A stretch of DNA of 64,000 bases from contig NC_088326.1 of NCBI RefSeq assembly GCF_910592395.1, positions 10,237,001 to 10,301,000 of the forward strand, given 5' to 3'. The notes under the pieces are model-generated. The model worked only from the letters and a program-made list of their open reading frames with translations. It was not told where the DNA came from and did no database searches. Each line of letters opens with the position of its first letter. Within the stretch, counting starts at the first letter, position 1. The stretch is from Lineus longissimus (taxonomy: Eukaryota; Nemertea; Pilidiophora; Heteronemertea; Lineidae). A program made the translations under genes and the position numbers. This document shows, one piece after another, positions 23,206-35,090 of the stretch.

Positions 23206-24121
23206 ATCCAGCAGAGATCATTTTTGTGCGGATTGATTCATTGCGATGCCTGGTGTGGAGACGAAAATCTACACGACGATGTCACGCTGCTTGCATTCGT
23301 TTACCCCGCTCACCTTGTCTTCGCGGAGAACAACAAAGGTACTGAAATAAAAAGCCGCTCACTCCGCTACAGATACAGACACGAATGCACTAAACAAAGT
23401 TTGCTTTCAACGCAGTAAAATACCTCTGAAACCCCGAAGAGTTAAATTGAAAACCCGAGTGTTTTATGTTATTTCTGATAAATCTGATAAGAACTCACCA
23501 CGATTTCTTTGATAGATCTTTTAGGAGAGAGAAAATGATACATGAACTCTCTGGCTCATATTAATCTTACCTTCTTGCTCCCGGATATTCTAACCTGATT
23601 TGGCCTTAAACATGTTCAATGACCCAAAATTCCAATGTGCATCCAAATCTTTAACGAGATGTGCAAAACGTGTGTGCGTCGCCCAAAGCTGCCTAAAATG
23701 CACCACAGATTGATAACTTACTTTTAAAGCTGATCAGAGAGATACCTTTAGGCCCCGGAAGAAGGTCAGACAAAAGCACGTTAGTTGATAAAACGGCGTG
23801 TTTTCATAAAAAAGGGGAAATCCCAGTGCAATTCACTAGAAAACTATCGCGGGTACGTACAGTCCTCATGATCAGCATTCTATATCATGTATAAAGGTTT
23901 AGGCGTTCGGGTAGAATCTAGGCATCTAGGTGACATCTAGGCTGGTCACAACGATTTGTTGACGAAATACGGAATTCCTGTAGACCAGGAAGGGAAACTT
24001 AGTCGAAGACAATTGCTTTGTCATGTAAGTTGTTGATAGGTAGAGAAAACAGAGTTGGTATTTTGATTTGAACGCAGTAAATTGTGTTAGTTGCGTTGGA
24101 ATATGAGGACACTGCGGGAGA

Positions 24122-24709
24122 TCAGAAAAGGATTAATCTGGAAATATCCTTTTTTCCTGCGGGGCCACTTATCCCAAAATCTGCAATTTCTGGAATGTAT
24201 ACGTCCAGAGGGTTTTCAAGAATAACAGGGGGTGCATTCAATAATCTAACCTCTTTGACCATAGTTTCCCTGCTGTTAAGGGCTTCCTCGGGCTTCCATC
24301 TCTTGCAATGTGACCATGACACGAACCTACATGCATGCTTCCCCCTCCGATGATTGAAGCCAGCGATTGCATCATGTTTGGAACTCAAAACAGCACATTC
24401 TGGTCTTGAACGCGAATTTATTGGTAGCCAGTATTTGAGGGATATATCTTCACGCCGCACCCCAGCATCATAAAGCCGTATAAAGGTTATGCCTAAACAA
24501 GCAAGTGAGGTGCTCTCGCTTATACATATATGGAGGGCTGCAAACAAGATATTTCGATGGTAACCCCTCCTCGTTGTTGACGAGTCACAAATATCATTTG
24601 AGCTGATCATTTCCGATAAAATATTAATTATACTATTCAAGTTCATTTCATTTGCTTTCAATGCAATCAGTGTATGTCGCTTAGTTAGTTCTAGTGGTCT
24701 GAAGTGCAT
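24122..24709 (-). CDS. ORF-B copy 4, intact
   Basis: 195 codons. Private changes include DICDSSTTRRGYHRN in the N-terminal third and KPEEALN, PVILENPLDVYIPE in the C-terminal third. The hydrophobic stretch reads ICISESTSLACLG, as in copies 3, 7 and 8. Confidence 0.4.
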   Translation of the reverse strand: MHFRPLELTKRHTLIALKANEMNLNSIINILSEMISSNDICDSSTTRRGYHRNILFAALHICISESTSLACLGITFIRLYDAGVRREDISLKYWLPINSRSRPECAVLSSKHDAIAGFNHRRGKHACRFVSWSHCKRWKPEEALNSRETMVKEVRLLNAPPVILENPLDVYIPEIADFGISGPAGKKDISRLILF

Positions 24710-26980
24710 TTGGGAGTTCGTGTTGACACTCGGTGTATGTTGTTGGCGAGCTGGTCGATGTCATGCCTGAAGAATATACTCTGCTTTCATGCTTTTAAGA
24801 TCTGTTCCCAATATTTAATTCGAACTACATACCGTGCAAGATAAAAAAATCATTTTCGTCGTATACCATGTCCACAACGTCGATCTTGTTCCGGCTTGGC
24901 GTTTGCTTTGATGAAGTACTGATTTAATAAACCGGTGACACTGGAGTCTAAAGGTGGGCCTCCTGTAGGTTAAATCGGCAGGTGGTAATGCCATTAGAAA
25001 AAGTAAGGATGCCAGGTCCCCCTCTCAACACTCGGATATCGGAACAAAACCTGCCACCGCCCCAGAGGCAGTCACTGTGGATCCAGAGGGCAATGAAAGA
25101 TCCTTTTCTGAGATTGAAACCCCTTCTTAATTTTTCGGAGATATCGAGGTCAAAGAAAACAGCAAAACATTCACATCTATGAGATTAGCAGGAAGAAGGT
25201 CAAGCACAAAGAACAAATATCAAAAACAAGACCAGGAAGGATGTGCAAGGGAATCCGCATAGTTTGGAGGATGTACTCTGTTGTCCGTCGTGGACCCGGA
25301 GAAGGCCCATTACATGTATGGCACTTATAGTGTGCAAATCTCAAAGTCGTCCATTTTTTCCGGTGGAGCCCGTTACACATACGTTATTCCTCGGTTCCCA
25401 TGCGTTCCTTTATCGGGTAATTGTCCGCTGTGGAAGCGGTACACCTCATGTTCATCCGCTGCATGTCAGGTGGTAGTCGGGCCTCGAGCCACGTCCACCG
25501 GACATCAAAGAGCATGAACTGACAAGTACAGGAAGACGAACACACTAGTTCCTAACAAAACGCATGTCCAACACAAACGAGCCGTACAACCCGGCGGACT
25601 AGGTTGTCTAGTGGAGTCTGTGCCAAAGTTTGTATATGCACAAAACATTTCTCCGGATGAAGCGAACCTCGCCCGTTCTTGCCTGACAAGGAATACATTC
25701 GCAGAACGAAAGACAAATAGGAAACGCATGCAAACGGACAACATCGGATTGGACTTTGCTCTCTATTGGACGTCTGTTATAACGCAATCCGTCAAGGTGT
25801 GATCATGACTGGCGCTTCAAATCATTTCTGCATATTTTGGAAACGGAAGATACATGTAATGCACATGGATCGATCCATACCGTCCATCATTTCCGACTTG
25901 GATAGACATTGTTTGGCGACACCATGTAGTCCGGTGGTCACGGCGTCGTTTCCTGGCCTGGCCTGTGTTGATTCGAAGTAATTATTGAAGCGAGTTTGGA
26001 TCGTAGAACCTCGATTATCTTAGGCATGTCGTGTTGTCAAAATTCAGCAGGTTTTAGTCATTTCATGATTGATTTCTTAAACTCCATCAATATAGCCGAT
26101 GATACTGAGTTGCATTGGTTTGTGTTAAATGCTTATCGATATTTGGTATGGAATATGAAAAACAGTACCCTACAATGCATCATATGCCTAAATTATGATT
26201 TTAAAGATCATGACTGTACATAATGCAACACAAAAAAAGTATTTGTTTCATCGATCCATTAAGACTGATGTATTACAACATTGTCAAAACAAAGGCCAAG
26301 ACGTGAAATAATGACCATCAGACAGAACACGGTGTCGCCAATGCATTGCCTATCCAGATCGAACTTGTTAGATATTGGCATTGACCATGTGTTTGCTATC
26401 TAGCTTGAATAGCATGCTCCTAGAGTGAACCGGTCTGACATCGGTGTAAATAGATAATGTAAGCAAGCCGAGTCTGTTCCTTGTCTAGTGTTAATGAAAT
26501 AAACGTTGGCATCGCCAATAAGTGATTGTGGGGCATTGCAGTGGATTGCCTCGACAATCAACCTTGTGGTCCTTGTCTAGCTATTTATCATGAAAAAGTT
26601 GTCGTTCGATGTTTAAAAAAGTGATAACGAGGTAGGTATTGGCTGTCGCTCTAAACACCGCAATGATGGTAGAGCTAAGATATATATGACGATAGCTCCA
26701 TCCGAGCGATGTTTGCTGACACAACCAGTAGGCCTACTGGCAGCGATGTATTAATTTCTTTTCTAAAACATCCGAAATGAATATATTTTTAGGCATCATC
26801 CGCTAAATGTACGCAACATAGTTATATTTTGGACGTGCTGGGGCCCATTTAATTCTAATCTTTGATGGATGATGAATCTGACCTTATTTGATTAGCTTGA
26901 AGCCGGGTCTCTTGGTAAATCCAATGGCGGAGTCCTCCCCGACTGTCTGATCGCCATGCCATTTCAACCTGTTTGTTATA

Positions 26981-27778
26981 TTATTTACTTCTGATCAATA
27001 AGGCAGTTACGAGGCGCGGCAAATCGAGAAATTTAGCGATGAGAAACTTCGTGGGATTTATTGATAATAAAAATAAACAGTGTGCTGTAGCTACTGTAGT
27101 GATCAAATGACGTCCCCCAGCCACAACCAGTCCTTTGCGTTTGACCTCGGCCACTTCACCTTCATCAAGAGCGCATTGCCGCAGGAAATGGCATATGTCA
27201 GCATGTATTGTTGTCTTGAAAACATCGGCCAGTGGTATCTGTTGTGCTGCGCAGCAGGGAGCCCAGGGTCTTGTTCTTGCATCAGCTCTCATTTCCCCGG
27301 AGAAGCTTGTGAAGAGTATCGTCCTTTTGGTAATGCGATGTATACATACATGGCTAAACTCTGTCTTAGTCTCATTCACGAACACAATGTGAACTTTTTA
27401 TAGGTTTCTCCGCTGCTACTGGCTGGAGCTGGTCCAGGTGTTTCTTTTCTAAATCCAGGAAATCAACGTCATCAGCATAATCTATTTGTAGTGGCAGGTC
27501 CAGGCTTGGGACTGGTGGGTTAGACCTGTTGGGGCTTGCAAGTGTAGCAGCAATTTAGCAGGTTAAAGGGACTGGTGAAAAGGCGGTTGGTCTGTGGTGA
27601 GCCTAGTAGTTTCAAATGAATCGGACAGTTTGCTTTGCACGCCGATCCTTAGCTTCATCCCTGCCAGGAGGGATGTTACATGTCTAAGATCATGATCACG
27701 GAAGCCTGCTTTCAGTAGGACAACTGAGTTGCGTTTCCACCTGATGGAATCGCAGGCTCGAGACATATTAATGCTCAT
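26981..27778 (-). pseudogene. Non-LTR reverse transcriptase relic, unit 4 (most complete)
   Basis: Best copy of the reverse transcriptase remains. From the 5' side on the minus strand: motif A-like MSINMSRACDSIRW near 27740-27778 (other copies read MSRAFDSI), FRDHDLRHVTSLLAGMKL, IGVQSKLSDSFETT, a damaged stretch where motif B (PQG..SP) should be, PLQIDYADDVDFLDLEKK with YADD at 27468-27479, then in a shifted frame FVNETKTEFSHV. Here the YADD frame has no stop right after the motif, unlike units 2, 5 and 6. No endonuclease domain is seen. Confidence 0.75.
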
Positions 27779-28330
27779 CTTGTGGAAGTCCCATTTCCTT
27801 TTGGGACTTTAGAAATTACTTAACTAGGTGTTATCTCGTTGATTGTTTTACTAATCACAGGGAGTGTGACTGAGTTCAAGATCAAGATTTTTACCACGAC
27901 TCAGCCACTCCTCTACATAAAAAAAGACAAGGGGTATCTCGATTAATTCTCCATTAGTTTATAAAAGACATACGAACCAACACACAGTACAGAGGACGGT
28001 TCTGATTGGATGATAGTTATAATGAATCGGACCAATCAAACTTCGTCTTCCAAACTGCCATGGGAAGCATTAGTGCAGAAGGTAGTGTTACGGAAAATAG
28101 AGTGTTATCATTTTTCGTCTCGTCAAAATTCTGAGCGCGAAATCCCATATCCTATAAATATACTGATCGTTTCTGAGTGGGAATTTCAGAGAGAAAAAAA
28201 TGTTTCATTTATCACATATGAAAAAGTTTTGAAAGTAACGAGCAGGTTACAAAGGTTTACTTGCCACCCGATAGAATAATGGATAAGACGGAAAATTTGT
28301 AGAATATTCTATTTCTTTTAAAAACCCAGT

Positions 28331-29344
28331 CTATCGAGCATGAGAGCGGTGATAGAACTTCAAATACCCGTGGCCATTTCCTTGCCAAGCTACAAAAGAT
28401 CCGTCACGGCCAGCGGCAATCATATCTACATCGGAAATTATCGTCGATTGGTAACTCTTTCTATGATTCCAATAGTGTGGAAGATTTTTCTGAATAGGAA
28501 TATAGGTCACAATAAAACCTTTTTTGCGCTTGTCTGGAGTCATCGGCATTATTATTTGGTTGGCACTGTCCCATGTTACGTGATAGCAACCATGTCTACA
28601 TCTAAAACCGAGCCATTTCAAATTGCAAATTACATGTATTACCACTTTCTGCTGATAGTTGCTCCTTTTAGTAAACATATGTACACAGTTCCTCATTGTG
28701 GCAAGTACATCCTTTCCTGCAGTTATGAAGACGGAATTCTGCGTTCGCTGCACTAACTGAACCAAAGTTGTTCGAAAAGGATGCACGTACAGCTCCCTCC
28801 CCGCCTGCAAAGTGTAGTTGAATTTATGGTCGATACCCTTGTCAACACCAATCTCGAAAACACCAAATGCAATATAGTAACTCTTTGTACGGCGATTTTT
28901 GCGTACGCGGTGAACGTATATAACGAAAGCTTGCCCAGTCAACTCGATGTGTTCTATATGCAAAACACAAACAAGCTCAATGTTCTGACTCTGGGTGGGC
29001 AGTTCCATAGTGTAGAAACCCAAATGAACGCCATTGCGATCAAATATTTTCGGACATTCCCATCGTTTGGCTATACTAAATAACACGAAATAGACCTTCC
29101 GAATGTATATTTTGAAGATCAACAGATGCTTGTTGATTGAACTTTTAGAAGATTCGAATATCTTTCTTGAGACATAACGCCCTCGATTTTGATAAATCAG
29201 ATAGAAAGGCGATATTGGTCTATCAGTCCTACTTTCCACTACGATATATTTGTTAACATACTTGTCATAAAAGATTCGAACAACACGGACACGCCCTTTT
29301 TTCCTAATGAAGGTGGGTCACAACTTGTAGACTTTGTAATTCAT
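28331..29344 (-). pseudogene. ORF-A copy 5, diverged, N-terminus broken
   Basis: About 290 codons are open to the stop at 28331, but the N-terminal part is out of frame: at 29344 an ATG gives MNYKVYKL then a stop, where others read MSYKVDKI. Marker residues YVSRKIFESSKSS and RAKRWECPKIF-type changes separate it from all other copies. The C-terminal Cys cluster is kept (FRCRHGCYHVTW). Confidence 0.6.
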
Positions 29345-29846
29345 TCTCGGCAACTGATGTCCTTTAAATTCAAATTCAAATTATAGTTTGTCTCATATCT
29401 ATAATTAACTTAAAGGACCAATGGCATTATTAACGCTTGTATTACCAATGTACAGGCCGCCCAGTCACCTTTTACTTTACAGTTAGCAGTATCCATCATT
29501 GAATAACACATAAGATGGAAACATTCCAAATTACTGAATTATCACGCTTTTCCGATGTTAATCCCGACTGGACCCAATATGAGGCATCTTATAAAACCGA
29601 TTAGATGATTGACTATCGCCTGATTACTTGTAAAGTCATGTCTACACCAGTTAACAACTTTCAACATCAACACCGTCAACAAGAATCAACAAGCTGTTGA
29701 AGGGTCGGTGTTGATGCCTGTTATGAAAATGCCCGTCAACAACAATCAACGCGTGTCATTTATGTGTTAACATTGTTGACGGTGTGGAAGGATGTTGAAA
29801 GAATTTCGGAGGGAAATATAAAAGATATTTGTGCTGAAAACAAAGA

Positions 29847-30017
29847 ATGAACAGGAGACAACTGTCTATTCTTGGTGCTTTTGCATCAATAATCGCAAAT
29901 ATTGCTTCACGGCGGAAGCAGACAGAGGAACAAAGAGAAGAAAAGAAACTTGTGGGTCCTCAAAAGATAACTGCACCGGGCTTACCGTTGTCTCTCGAAA
30001 TAATTGAGGGCAGTTGA
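29847..30017 (+). pseudogene. Harbinger transposase first-exon-like ORF, unit 5
   Basis: 56 codons from ATG at 29847: MNRRQLSILGAFASIIANIA, then SRRKQTEEQREEKKLVG. A hydrophobic start followed by a dense basic and acidic stretch mirrors the first part of the transposase fragment in unit 3. The RPW...GAYH signature does not follow; the frame ends at TGA 30015. Likely a relic of the same family on the opposite strand to the copy in unit 3. Confidence 0.45.
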
Positions 30018-30225
30018 CAAAGCAAGCTTCAAAAACTCCCTTCGAACGTTTTGAAGCTTGTTTTCCACGGCTAATTTATTTTCCCCATGTCCGTATATAA
30101 TCTTTTGAAGTGGTGTCATCAGCACAGAAATGGCCCTCCAACATCTGAATTAACTTTTCAACATCTTCATTTCCCCCACTGAAAAGTGGCATGTGTGGTG
30201 GCTGCACTGGAGGCTGCCATTCGTT
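29986..30225 (-). pseudogene. Possible Harbinger accessory protein exon, unit 5
   Basis: Minus strand reads MPLFSGGNEDVEKLIQMLEG, then FCADDTTSKDYIRTWGK, and after a one-base shift NKLAVENKLQNVRREFLKL and ALNYFERQR, ending at a good splice donor (ACG|GTAAGC, donor at 29985-29980). An acidic helix followed by KxQNVRREFLKL resembles the C-terminal part of the Myb-like protein that Harbinger elements encode beside the transposase. This is an inference from pattern only. Confidence 0.3.
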
Positions 30226-30336
30226 ATGTGATTTCTGATAAATTAGAACTCACCAAGATTTCCTTGATATATCTTGTTGGAGAGAGAAAATAATACTGGA
30301 ACAGTCTGATTTTATAATCAGATTCCTCATTTTCAC

Positions 30337-30588
30337 GGTGTTATCGGTGTGGTCGATCGAATGCATACAATGTATTTGGATTCTAAGACCTTCGTTTCAT
30401 GAGTGGAGATATATGTAAACAGAGAAAATTGGTAATCCATCAATGTGCAGGTTGTTTTTGATGCACATTTTGGGTTTATCAATGTTGCAGCTGGATGCCC
30501 ATGTAGCACCGACGACTCGGCTGTGCTTCGAGAAAACGCAGCAACAGATATAATGAGACGTTGGGAAGGGTATGAGGTCATCCTTTAA
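30337..30588 (+). pseudogene. Harbinger transposase DDE-domain relic (plus strand), unit 5
   Basis: One frame with two stops reads GVIGVVDRMHTMYLDSKTF, then IYVNRENW, stop, SINVQVVFDAHFGFINVAAG, then CPCSTDDSAVLRENA. This follows the HARBI1-type order (GVIGxxDGTH, YVNRKGxHSINVQ, VxDxxxxFxNVxAxxPGSxHDSxVLR) without frameshift. The catalytic-region DGTH is now DRMH. The enzyme is dead, but the match is strong. Confidence 0.8.
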
Positions 30589-30929
30589 ATGTGTAGCCAT
30601 TGCGGCCTTAGCTTATGACACCATTATTGAACCCTAACTTCCCCGGGCAATGATGATACATTTGTGTACAAAAGTTGAGCACTTAGGGTTTTAGGGCACT
30701 TTAGTTGAGGACTTTTATGAATATGGGCCCAGGACCTGGAATACGGGCCTAAGATTTCCTAGCAAAGGAAATTACTTCAGTGGAATGCATATAACCTATT
30801 TAAGGTAATACTTATGAAAGTATTTATCCTTAGGCCCAAGTTTTTCCTGATCTCCAAACGTTGTCAGTTTCACGATGATACATTTTATGCAATAGCTGCC
30901 AGCCAGTAGAAATTGCTGTCACAAATCAA

Positions 30930-31218
30930 TGTTGGCTATATTAAGGCAGGGTGCTTGCATAATGATGTCTGGAGAGGTCATCAATACAAAAATGGGCCTA
31001 GTAGTATTCTAGTTGAATCTGTACAGGCCAATAGCAACTGGGAGCATGGCTTTTCTCAAAAAGAATTGCGCCAGGCAACCGAATTGGACCCGACAGGAGA
31101 AAGAGATATTAGAAATTTATTAGAGATTTATTGAATGATGTCGAAGTCGATTTACGTAATCCGCCTCGTTATAATGAGCCATTTGGATCTGGATGTGCGT
31201 TGCGTCAATTACAACAAC
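30930..31218 (-). pseudogene. Second Harbinger transposase relic (minus strand), unit 5
   Basis: Minus strand reads VVVIDATHIQIQMAHYNEAD then YVNRLRHHSINL, corresponding to the (I)DGTH...NEADYVNR..HSINLQ stretch of HARBI1-like enzymes. After a stop and frame change come SPVGSNSVAWRNSF and ILLGPFLY, which align in position with PGSxHDSxxWRNS and LLGDSGY. It covers the same domain as the plus-strand relic about 350 bp to the left but differs in sequence, so it is from another Harbinger family. The AT-rich CTTAAGTA-type words at 31370-31460 may be its eroded end. Confidence 0.7.
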
Positions 31219-31468
31219 AACATATCTCAAACGACTCATTCTCTTCAAAAGGCTCTTGCCATCCTACCATGCACATCGGTCGACCACGAGGAAAAGATTT
31301 GAAAATACTTAGCTTGGTGTCTACTCTAAGGTACCTCAAAAGGTACCTTACGGAAGGGTAGGATTTAAGGAAAATACTTAAGTATACTTAAGTGTTTTCA
31401 CTTCAGATAAGGAGCCTCTTAAGGTAAAAGCTTAAGTAAAATACTTAACTTTAAGGTAATGTTCACAC

Positions 31469-32157
31469 TTAAATTGCTTTATTAAATTTTAGACGCAGAC
31501 ACATTGCTTTGTCACGTAAGTTGTTGATAGGTAGAGATAACCAGGTTGGTCCTTTATTGAACGCAGTAAATTGTGTCAGTTGCGTTAGAATATGAGGCCG
31601 CTGCGGCAAATCCGAAAAGGAATAGACGCGTAGCCACCAATTCCAAATTCTACAATTTCTATAAGGGATTTCAAGAATAACAGGGGGTGCATTCAATAAT
31701 CTAACCTCTTTGACCATAGTTTCCCTGATGTTAAGGGCTTCCTTGAGCTTCCATCTCTTGCATGGTGACCATGACACGAACATACAAGCACACTTCTCTC
31801 TCCGAAGATTGAAGCCAGCGATGGCATCATGTTTGGAACTCAAAACTGAACATTCTAGTCTTGAGCGCGAATTTATTGATATCCAGTATTCGAGTGATAT
31901 CTCTTCACCCCGCTTTCCAACATCAGCAAGCCGTATAAAGGTTATGCTCAAACAAGCAATTATGGTGCACTCGATTATACATGTATGGAGTGCTGCAAAC
32001 AGGATATGTCGACGAAAACCTCTCCTCGCTGATGACGAAACACAACAATTATTTGAACAGATCATTTCCGATAAAATACAATTCAAATTCATTTCATTTG
32101 CTTTCAATCAGTGTATGGCTCTTAGTTAGGTAGGTCCAAAGTTCTAGTAGTCCGAAA
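31469..32157 (-). pseudogene. ORF-B copy 5, diverged and frameshifted
   Basis: Homologous to ORF-B throughout, but a ~5-bp deletion near the start (after HTLIE) shifts the frame, and a deletion after PPVILEIP removes the usual LDVYILE. The open part from 32107 runs through the normal stop into PHILTQLTQFTAFNK. The hydrophobic stretch survives as HILFAALHTCIIECTIIACL. Interesting as an outgroup for the other eight copies. Confidence 0.55.
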
Positions 32158-32340
32158 TGCATTTGGAAGTTCGTGTTGACATCTGGTGTCCGTTGTTGGC
32201 GAGCTGATCATTGATATGCCTGAATAATAAACTCTGCTTTCACGCATCTAAGATATGTTCTCAATATCTAATTCAAACCAGATACCATGCACGATAAAAA
32301 AGCATCATACTAGAGGGCAGGGGATATCAATGTTTAAATT

Positions 32341-32547
32341 AAGTCCGCGGGCTAGGTAAGGCCATGTCCCCGGGCTAGGTAAGGCCATGTCCCCGGGCTA
32401 GGTAAGGCCAAGTCCGCGGGCTAGGTAAGGCAAAGTCCGCGGGCTAGGTAAGGCCAAGTCCGCCGGCCAGGTAAGGCCAAGTCCGCGGGCTAGGTAAGGC
32501 CAAGTCCGCGGGCCAGGTAAGGCCAAGTCCGCGGGCTAGGTAAGGCC
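32341..32547. repeat. 23-bp GC-rich minisatellite, 9 copies
   Basis: Nine copies of AAGTCCGCGGGCTAGGTAAG+GCC in tandem (207 bp). Variants include ATGTCCCCGGGC (copies 2, 3), GCCGGCCAGG (copy 6) and GGGCCAGG (copy 8); one copy has lost a base and the next gained one. It is much richer in GC and CpG than its surroundings and occurs only in unit 5, just right of ORF-B. Confidence 0.95.
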
Positions 32548-34303
32548 AAGGCCGAAAGTATTGGAAGTCTTTTATTAGGTCAAAGAAGAAGTGAACAAAA
32601 TCTTGACATCTACGAGATGATCAAGGAAGAAAACCAATTCCTGGAATGGGATGAGGAACATCCTAGTCTTTGGAACTCGAAGAACAAAGACAAGGGAAGA
32701 TGTAACATGGAAGCCGAATTAACATCATGCCGTGTATTTTTGGCAAGCCGCTCCTCGAAAAGGCATAATTTTTCGCCCTGTTGGTAGAGCCGCTTGCCGA
32801 ACAACACTGAAAATGTAAGAAATGCGACCTTCTTCTTTACATACCATTGGCCAAGGTGGAGGAACGCAATAATTCCGAACAAAACGCATGCCCAACACAA
32901 ACGAACCGTACAACCAGGCGGACACGGTTGTCTAATGCACTGCGTTCCAAGTTTTGCGCATGCACAAAATTTCCACCGGATGAAGCGTACCTCGCCCAAA
33001 CTTACCTGACAAGGAACGCATGCGCAGAACGACAAACGAATAGGAAACGCATGTTAACAAACAACAACGGATTTGACTTTTTGCTCTCCGTTGGACGTCT
33101 GTTGACGCTATCCGTCAAGGTGTGACTGGCGCTTCAGATCATTTCTGCAATTTTAGGAAACGGAAGATACATTTAATGCACATGTTGCGTTCGTTGCCGT
33201 CCAACATGTCCGATTTCGATAGAAGTTGTTTTGCGACACTATGTAGTCCGGTGATCACGGCGTCGTTTCCTGGCTTGGCCCGTGTCTTGATTCGTATTAA
33301 TTATTGAAGCGAGTTGGGATCGTAGAACCTCGATTATCGTACGAATGTGGTGTTGTCAAAGTTTCAGCAGGTTTTAGTCATTTCATGTATTGATTTCATA
33401 AACTCCATCAATATAGCCGATGATACTAAGTTGCATTGGTTTGTGTTAAATGCTTATCGATATTGGCTATGGAATATGAAAAACAGTACCCTACAATGCA
33501 TCATATACCAAAACTATGATTCTAAAGATCATGAATGTACATAATGCAACACAAAAAATGTATTTGTTTCATCGATCCATTAAGACTGATGTATTACAAC
33601 ATTGTCGAAACAAAGGCTAAGACGTGAAATAATGACCATCAGACAGAACACGGTGTCGCCAATGCATTGCCTATCCAGATCGAACTGGTTAAATCTTGTC
33701 ATCGACCATGTGTTTGCTATCTAGCTTGAATATAGCATGCTCCTAGAGTTAACCGGTCTGACATCGGTGTAAATAGATAATGTAAGCAAGCCGAGTCTGT
33801 TCCTTGTCTAGTGTTAATGAAATAAACGTTGGCATCGCCAATAAGTGATTATGGGGCATTGCAGTGGATTGCCTCGACAATCAACCTTGTGGTCCTTGTC
33901 TAGCTATTTATCATGAAAATGTTGTCGTTCGATGTTTAAAAAAGTGATAACGAGGTAGGTATTGGCTGTCGCTCTAAACACCGCAATGATGGTAGAGCTA
34001 AAATATATATGAAGATAGCTCCATCCGAGCGAAGTTTGCTGACACAACCAGTAGGCCTACTGGGAGCGAGGTATTAATATCTTTTCTAAAACATCCGAAA
34101 TGAATATATTTTTAGGCATCATCCGCTAAATGTACGCAACATAGTTATATTTTGGACGTGCTGGGGCCCATTTGATTCTAATCTTTGATGGATGATGAAT
34201 CTGACCTTATTTGATTAGCTGGAAGCCGGGTCTCTTGGTAAATCCAATGGCGGAGTCCTCCCCGACTGTCTGATCGCCATGCCATTTCAACCTGTTTGTT
34301 ATA

Positions 34304-35090
34304 TTATTTGCTTCTGATCAATAAGGCAGTTACGAGGCGCGGCAAATCGAGAAATTTAGCGATGAGAAACTTGGGATTTATTGATAATAAAAATAAACAG
34401 TGTGCTGTAGCTACTGTAGTGATCAAATGACGTCCCAAAGCCACAACCAGTCCTTTGCGTTTGACCTCGGCCACTTCACCTTCATCAAGAGAGCATTGCC
34501 GCAGGAAATGGCATATGTCAGCAAGTATTGTTGTTTTGAAAACATCGGCCAGTGGTATCTGTTGTGCTGCGCAGCAGGGAGCTCTGGGTCTTGTTCTTGC
34601 ATCAGCTCTCATTTCCCCGGAGAAGCTTGTGAAGGGTATCGCCCTTTTGGTAATGCGATGTATACATACATGGCTAAACTCTGTCTTAGTCTCATTCACG
34701 AACAGATTATGAACTTTTTAAAGGTTTCTCCACTGCTTTTGGCTGGATCTAGTCCAGGTGTTTCTTTTCTTAATCCAGGAAATTAACGTCATCAGCATAT
34801 TCTATTTGTAGTGGCAGGTCCAGGCTTGGGACTGGTGGGTTAGGCCTGTTGGGGCTTGCAAGTGTAGCAGCAATTTAGCAGGTTAAAGGGACTGGTGAAA
34901 AGGCGGTTGGCCTGTGGTGAGCCTAGTAGTTTCAAAGGAATCGGACAGTTCGCTTTTCACGCCGATCCTTAGCTTCATCCCTGCCAGGAGGGATCTTACA
35001 TGTCTCAGAATATGATCACCGAAGCCTGCTTTCAGTAGGACAACTAAGTTGCGTTTCCATGGAAACGCAGGCTCGAGACATATTAATGCT
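34304..35090 (-). pseudogene. Non-LTR reverse transcriptase relic, unit 5
   Basis: Same relic as in unit 4, with YADD at 34788-34799 followed by a stop, and FVNETKTEFSHV in the shifted frame. The motif A side is altered: the segment reads MSRACVSMETQLS because of a local rearrangement that created the palindrome at 35051-35068. Confidence 0.65.

Larger units (their letters stand above)
20986..28210. repeat. Array unit 4
   Basis: Unit with intact ORF-A and ORF-B, no Harbinger and no 176-bp element. Its tail is almost the same as that of unit 8 (for example the AGAGTGAACCGGTC variant), at an offset of about 28.06 kb. Confidence 0.9.
29634..30230. mobile_element. Truncated Harbinger-family element, unit 5
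   Basis: The left end AGTCATGTCTACACCAG is homologous to the ends of the unit 3 and unit 8 Harbinger elements and is inserted at TAA of the unit sequence GATTACATGTAAGTGG. AACATCAACA-type subterminal words follow. The right terminal repeat is missing: unit sequence (GATTTCTGATAAATT) resumes at about 30230 after a loss of about 1.1 kb of unit, including the fold-back element. Confidence 0.65.

Noticed and set aside
28010-28279. Plus-strand 89-codon ORF (also at 35324-35593 and 56068-56337)
   Set aside because: It spans the junction between retrotransposon remains and unit flank, and is broken in unit 2. No domain is visible; likely chance.
30913-31361. Two plus-strand ORFs (73 and 76 codons)
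   Set aside because: They lie antisense to the Harbinger transposase relic, whose motifs explain the sequence.
32341-32547. CRISPR array
   Set aside because: Copies are directly adjacent without spacers in a eukaryotic context; it is a minisatellite.
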